Source: Algoriphagus aquimarinus (GTDB lineage Bacteria; Bacteroidota; Bacteroidia; Cytophagales; Cyclobacteriaceae). From it: a DNA stretch of 64,000 nucleotides. Below, one piece after another: positions 61,035 to 64,000 of this stretch. The stretch's first letter is position 1. Each line of letters begins with the position of its first letter. The translations under genes and the position numbers were made by a program. Location: the NCBI RefSeq assembly GCF_900112005.1, contig NZ_FOKK01000002.1, positions 248,001-312,000 on the forward strand. The letters are read 5' to 3'. The notes beneath the pieces were generated by a model. It made no database searches, was not told where the DNA came from, and saw only the letters and a program-made list of their open reading frames with translations.

Positions 61035-61044
61035 ATTTTAGCCC

Positions 61045-62850
61045 ATGCAGTCATCTTCCTTTTTGCCTACCGCTCATCTTACACTTCCTGATCACCCAGG
61101 CGTGTATAAGTATTTCAATGAGGAAGATGAATTAATCTATGTAGGCAAAGCCAAAAGTCTTAAAAAGCGAGTGAGTAGCTACTTCAACAAAAATGCTGGG
61201 GTAAATCTTAAGACCAGAAAAATGGTCAAAGAGATCCGTAGAATTGAAATCACGTTGGTGGACAGCGAATTTGATGCGCTCCTTCTAGAGAATAACCTAA
61301 TAAAAAAATCTCATCCTAAGTATAATATTCTACTTCGCGATGATAAGACTTACCCATACCTCTTATTGACCAAAGAGAACTTCCCTAGGATATTCCCTAC
61401 AAGGAAAGTTATTCCTAAAAAAGGCACATACTATGGGCCATTTGCAAGCGTAAAAGCAATGAACAATGTGCTTGAATTGATACGCGAGCTTTTCACAATC
61501 AGAACATGTAAGCTGGATCTATCTCCTTATAAAATAGATGAAGGTAACTACAAAGTATGTTTAGAATACCACATTGGCAACTGTAAAGGCCCTTGTGTTG
61601 GGTTACAAAGAGAAGTTGACTACCAAAGGGACTTAGAGCATGTAAAGCATATATTGAAAGGGAATTTAGGTGTGGCAAAAACCTACTTCAAGCAGGAGAT
61701 GCAGCATCATGCTGAGAATTTGGAATTCGAGAAAGCACACCTGTTAAAGGGGAAATTAGAATCGCTAGAAAATTACCAAGCAAAATCATTGGTAGCGAGC
61801 CCTTCGATCAATAACATAGACGTTTGCACCATAGTCTCTGATGATAAAAGTGCATATGTGAATTTCATGCGAGTAAAAAATGGTTCCTTGATCACGTCTA
61901 AGAATGTTGAACTCAAGAAGAAACTGGATGAATCTGACGAGGAATTACTTTTGACAGCGTTAATAAGACTTCAAGACCAATTTCAAAGTGATGCTGAAGA
62001 GGTATTACTAAACATAGAATTATCAGAGCCAATAGAAGGGTTGAATGTAGTGATGCCGAAAATTGGAGATAAGAAAAAGCTCATAGAGCTTTCACTGAAG
62101 AATGCACTGTATTATAAAAAGGAAAAAGCGTTACTACTCGGCCTAAATCAAGACAAAAAAGACAGAGTAATTCGTCAACTTCAACAGGACCTAAGCTTAC
62201 CGGAAATCCCAGATCACATCGAGTGCTTTGATAACTCGAACATCCAAGGAACAAACCCTGTGGCTAGTATGGTATGTTTTCTAAATGGAAAACCAGCTGT
62301 GAAAGAATATCGGCACTACCACATAAAAACCGTAGTAGGACCCGATGACTTCGCTAGTATGAAAGAGGTCGTAGGAAGGAGATATAAGCGATTATTAGAG
62401 GAAGGCAAGCCAATGCCAAAGTTAGTAGTAATTGATGGCGGTAAAGGACAGCTATCTTCTGCGGTAGAAGCGTTAAAAGAATTAGGTGTATATGGACAGA
62501 TGCCGGTCATTGGCATAGCAAAGCGTTTGGAAGAGATCTACTTTCCAGGGGACTCCTACCCAATTCACATTGACAAGAAATCAGAAAGCTTACGATTACT
62601 ACAGCGAATTCGTGATGAAGCGCACCGATTCGCAATTACCTTTCATAGAAACTTAAGAAGTAAAAATGCTTTTGGTACTCAGCTAACGGATATACCAGGA
62701 ATAGGGGAAAGCACTGCAGACAGGTTACTGAGTCACTTTAAATCAGTAAAGAAAATAAGCGAGGCAACTGAAGATGAAATAGCTACAGTGATTGGGGCCA
62801 ATAGAGCCAAAATATTGGTAGCATGGAAAGAAAAAAATAAAGGGGCTTAA
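61045..62850 (+). CDS. uvrC: excinuclease ABC subunit C UvrC
   Basis: Nucleotide excision repair endonuclease, 601 residues. GIY-YIG nuclease at the N-terminus (PGVYKYFNEEDELIYVGKAKSLKKRV, 3' incision), a Cys-containing segment (CLEYHIGNCKGPCVG), UVR motif about 200-235 for UvrB contact, RNase H-like domain (IECFDNSNIQGTNPVASMV; DGGKGQ, 5' incision) and a C-terminal helix-hairpin-helix (DIPGIGESTADRLLSHFKSV). The ATG is four bases after a TAATTTTA motif. Convergent with gldN and sharing a bidirectional hairpin. Confidence 0.97.
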   Translation: MQSSSFLPTAHLTLPDHPGVYKYFNEEDELIYVGKAKSLKKRVSSYFNKNAGVNLKTRKMVKEIRRIEITLVDSEFDALLLENNLIKKSHPKYNILLRDDKTYPYLLLTKENFPRIFPTRKVIPKKGTYYGPFASVKAMNNVLELIRELFTIRTCKLDLSPYKIDEGNYKVCLEYHIGNCKGPCVGLQREVDYQRDLEHVKHILKGNLGVAKTYFKQEMQHHAENLEFEKAHLLKGKLESLENYQAKSLVASPSINNIDVCTIVSDDKSAYVNFMRVKNGSLITSKNVELKKKLDESDEELLLTALIRLQDQFQSDAEEVLLNIELSEPIEGLNVVMPKIGDKKKLIELSLKNALYYKKEKALLLGLNQDKKDRVIRQLQQDLSLPEIPDHIECFDNSNIQGTNPVASMVCFLNGKPAVKEYRHYHIKTVVGPDDFASMKEVVGRRYKRLLEEGKPMPKLVVIDGGKGQLSSAVEALKELGVYGQMPVIGIAKRLEEIYFPGDSYPIHIDKKSESLRLLQRIRDEAHRFAITFHRNLRSKNAFGTQLTDIPGIGESTADRLLSHFKSVKKISEATEDEIATVIGANRAKILVAWKEKNKGA

Positions 62851-62864
62851 AAAGCCCCTTTTTA
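62839..62864. terminator. bidirectional terminator between uvrC and gldN
   Basis: AAAGGGGCTT and AAGCCCCTTT pair around AAA; the uvrC stop codon lies within the stem, A and T runs flank both sides, and it is placed between convergent stops. Confidence 0.85.
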
Positions 62865-62866
62865 TA

Positions 62867-63691
62867 TTACCACTCCCAAAGGGAGTTCTCGTATTCTAAC
62901 AGTTTATATTCAAATGCAAGTGCATTTACATACGCCTGCATCTCAGGATTAGGATGATCAACTGATACAAGATCCGCAATCAAAGCTTCTTCCGAGTTAG
63001 TAAACCTTCTAACTACAGATCTAAACAACCTTGTTTCAAAAGCCTGATCATATGTCAAACTCTTTGAGATATTCTGGAAATTCAACCATCTAGCTTCAGG
63101 ATGATTTTTGAAGTGATTATAGAAGTCCTTATACCGAATGAAAGCAATAGTTTTTTGACCAGCGTTAGAATTAGTCTCAGATGGCATTACCAACTCAAGA
63201 TATTTGATGTCAAATACCATATCAGAGTGGTGTTTGTCAAAAACAAAGTCTTCTCTAAAGTCTAGGTAATAAAGCTGCTTAGAGAAAATACTGTCCCCTG
63301 TTGCGTTTAGCCAGAAATTGTCTTGGAATTCTGCAATGGAAAGTGGCTGAGTGAAGTTCTCATCACCGAAAACTTCAATAGCATTCTCTTCTACTACGGC
63401 TTTATAGATTTGATTAACTATTCCATTAGCCTTAGTATCTCCTTGACCGTATAAAGGAAGATTATACTTTTCCCTAAGATCAATCCTTCTCCAAACTCCA
63501 ACTTGATACATCTTATCATCCTCGCGGATTCTCTTCGCAGAGTAGATAGTATCCATGTCAAATTGACGATCGCCAAATCCCGAAGGATTAACGCTTGTAG
63601 CTGGAATCTGCGCCTCAGCAATTAGAGGAGCGATGCCTGCTGCTAAAAGCAGAGACAAGATTAATTTTGGAAGAAACTTTTTCATAATCAT
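62867..63691 (-). CDS. gldN: gliding motility/type IX secretion protein GldN (PorN)
   Basis: A periplasmic protein of 274 residues with signal peptide (MIMKKFLPKLILSLLLAAG...AEAQ); ATG at 63691 (or 63685) is preferred over an upstream non-ATG start overlapping the gldM end. Body matches the GldN/PorN family: MYQVGVWRRIDLREKYNLPLY, GIVNQIYKAVVEENAIEVFGDE, and a C-terminal DHPNPEMQAYVNALAFEYKLLEYENSLWEW. GldN/PorN forms a ring with GldK/PorK beneath the outer membrane in T9SS. It follows gldM, as in the gldKLMN operon. Confidence 0.92.
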   Translation of the reverse strand: MIMKKFLPKLILSLLLAAGIAPLIAEAQIPATSVNPSGFGDRQFDMDTIYSAKRIREDDKMYQVGVWRRIDLREKYNLPLYGQGDTKANGIVNQIYKAVVEENAIEVFGDENFTQPLSIAEFQDNFWLNATGDSIFSKQLYYLDFREDFVFDKHHSDMVFDIKYLELVMPSETNSNAGQKTIAFIRYKDFYNHFKNHPEARWLNFQNISKSLTYDQAFETRLFRSVVRRFTNSEEALIADLVSVDHPNPEMQAYVNALAFEYKLLEYENSLWEW

Positions 63692-63716
63692 TCGTTTATC
63701 TTGATCCCTATTCTTA

Positions 63717-64000
63717 TTACTTAATACGAATAGGTACAACTTGTCTTAATTCTGAGGCAATTTTATTTCCTCGAAAGTTGGTTCTTGTCACTTGTCTAAT
63801 TTCAAAGACTAGCACATCACCAGGCTTAGCACTTTCCAACAAGGAACGCATAGCCAAATTATTTCCGCTTGAGATTTGAGCTGTTTGTCTTGGCACTTCA
63901 TTTCTCAACAATCTCATTTCTCCACCAGTTACTTCAAATATTGCGTCTTTAGCCATTGTTCTCGCGAAAGTTGGTTCTGCCTTCGCAAGCAACTTAAGAC
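63717..64000 (-). CDS. gldM: gliding motility protein GldM (PorM), C-terminal fragment
   Basis: The last 93 residues of a frame open at the window edge. The sequence (FEVTGGEMRLLRNEVPRQTA, SLLESAKPGDVLVFEIRQVT, ELRQVVPIRIK) fits the final beta-domain of GldM/PorM, the periplasmic rod of the T9SS motor that couples the inner-membrane GldL energy to the GldK/GldN ring. It precedes gldN on the same strand by about 25 nt. The family call rests on the C-terminus and gene order. Confidence 0.85.
   Translation of the reverse strand, partial: LKLLAKAEPTFARTMAKDAIFEVTGGEMRLLRNEVPRQTAQISSGNNLAMRSLLESAKPGDVLVFEIRQVTRTNFRGNKIASELRQVVPIRIK

Overview
The window looks like a chromosomal segment of a Bacteroidota bacterium, most likely order Cytophagales and close to Algoriphagus/Cyclobacteriaceae; this placement is an inference. 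Support comes from GldM/GldN and SprE/PorW of the type IX secretion apparatus, an FtsI with a C-terminal PASTA domain in a dcw cluster that has mraZ but no murF, murB or ddl, an ATP synthase operon without atpD/atpC, DUF4252 genes behind an ECF sigma factor, a YpdA-type bacillithiol reductase, and promoters of the Bacteroidota type (TTTG - about 19 nt - TAnnTTTG). Nearly everything is chromosomal core; I see no prophage, IS transposase, CRISPR array or plasmid function.

Layout. 1-2.5 kb: end of a XerC/D recombinase, two small unknown membrane or secreted proteins, purine nucleoside phosphorylase and an FMN reductase. 2.5-17.9 kb: the whole dcw cluster on the minus strand (mraZ-rsmH-ftsL-ftsI-murE-mraY-murD-ftsW-murG-murC-ftsQ-ftsA-ftsZ), nearly all genes abutting or overlapping. 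Its upstream region carries an array of 10-bp-spaced GTGGG boxes, a probable MraZ operator. 18.6-21.1 kb: a BlaI-type repressor and an M56 (BlaR1-like) sensor peptidase, with three identical dyads laid over a well-formed promoter; the peptidase ends in eight 18-residue repeats. 21.3-24.2 kb: old yellow enzyme, NRDE/TANGO2 protein, YpdA. 24.6-29.3 kb: a PorE-like TPR/PD40/OmpA lipoprotein, a small unknown protein, and an HdrB/HdrC-like iron-sulfur pair. 29.45 kb: tRNA-Phe. 29.8-31.9 kb: ECF sigma operon with two DUF4252 proteins. 33.4-36.8 kb: two M14-type secreted proteins, one of which has lost its catalytic residues. 37-43.5 kb: universal stress protein, CPA2 antiporter, ferrochelatase, PurM, ceramidase-like protein, DUF983. 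43.5-50.1 kb: AraC regulator, methyltransferase, acyl-CoA dehydrogenase, UbiA-like membrane protein, SGNH esterase, sulfatase. 50.2-55.9 kb: atpZ-atpI-like-atpB-E-F-H-A-G. 56-61 kb: sprE/porW and a bifunctional PBP1A. 61-64 kb: uvrC, gldN and the end of gldM.

Functionally the window joins cell-wall synthesis and division (dcw, PBP1A, the BlaI/M56 pair), energy conservation, and outer-membrane secretion or gliding (PorE-like, SprE, GldMN). The most unusual items are the M56 protein with its helical-repeat tail and operator-laced promoter, the MraZ box array, two copies of a nested-hairpin element whose inner stem differs completely in sequence, the inactive M14 partner, a murG without any ATG/GTG start, and a recurring promoter -10-like motif placed directly against start codons, which suggests leaderless mRNAs.
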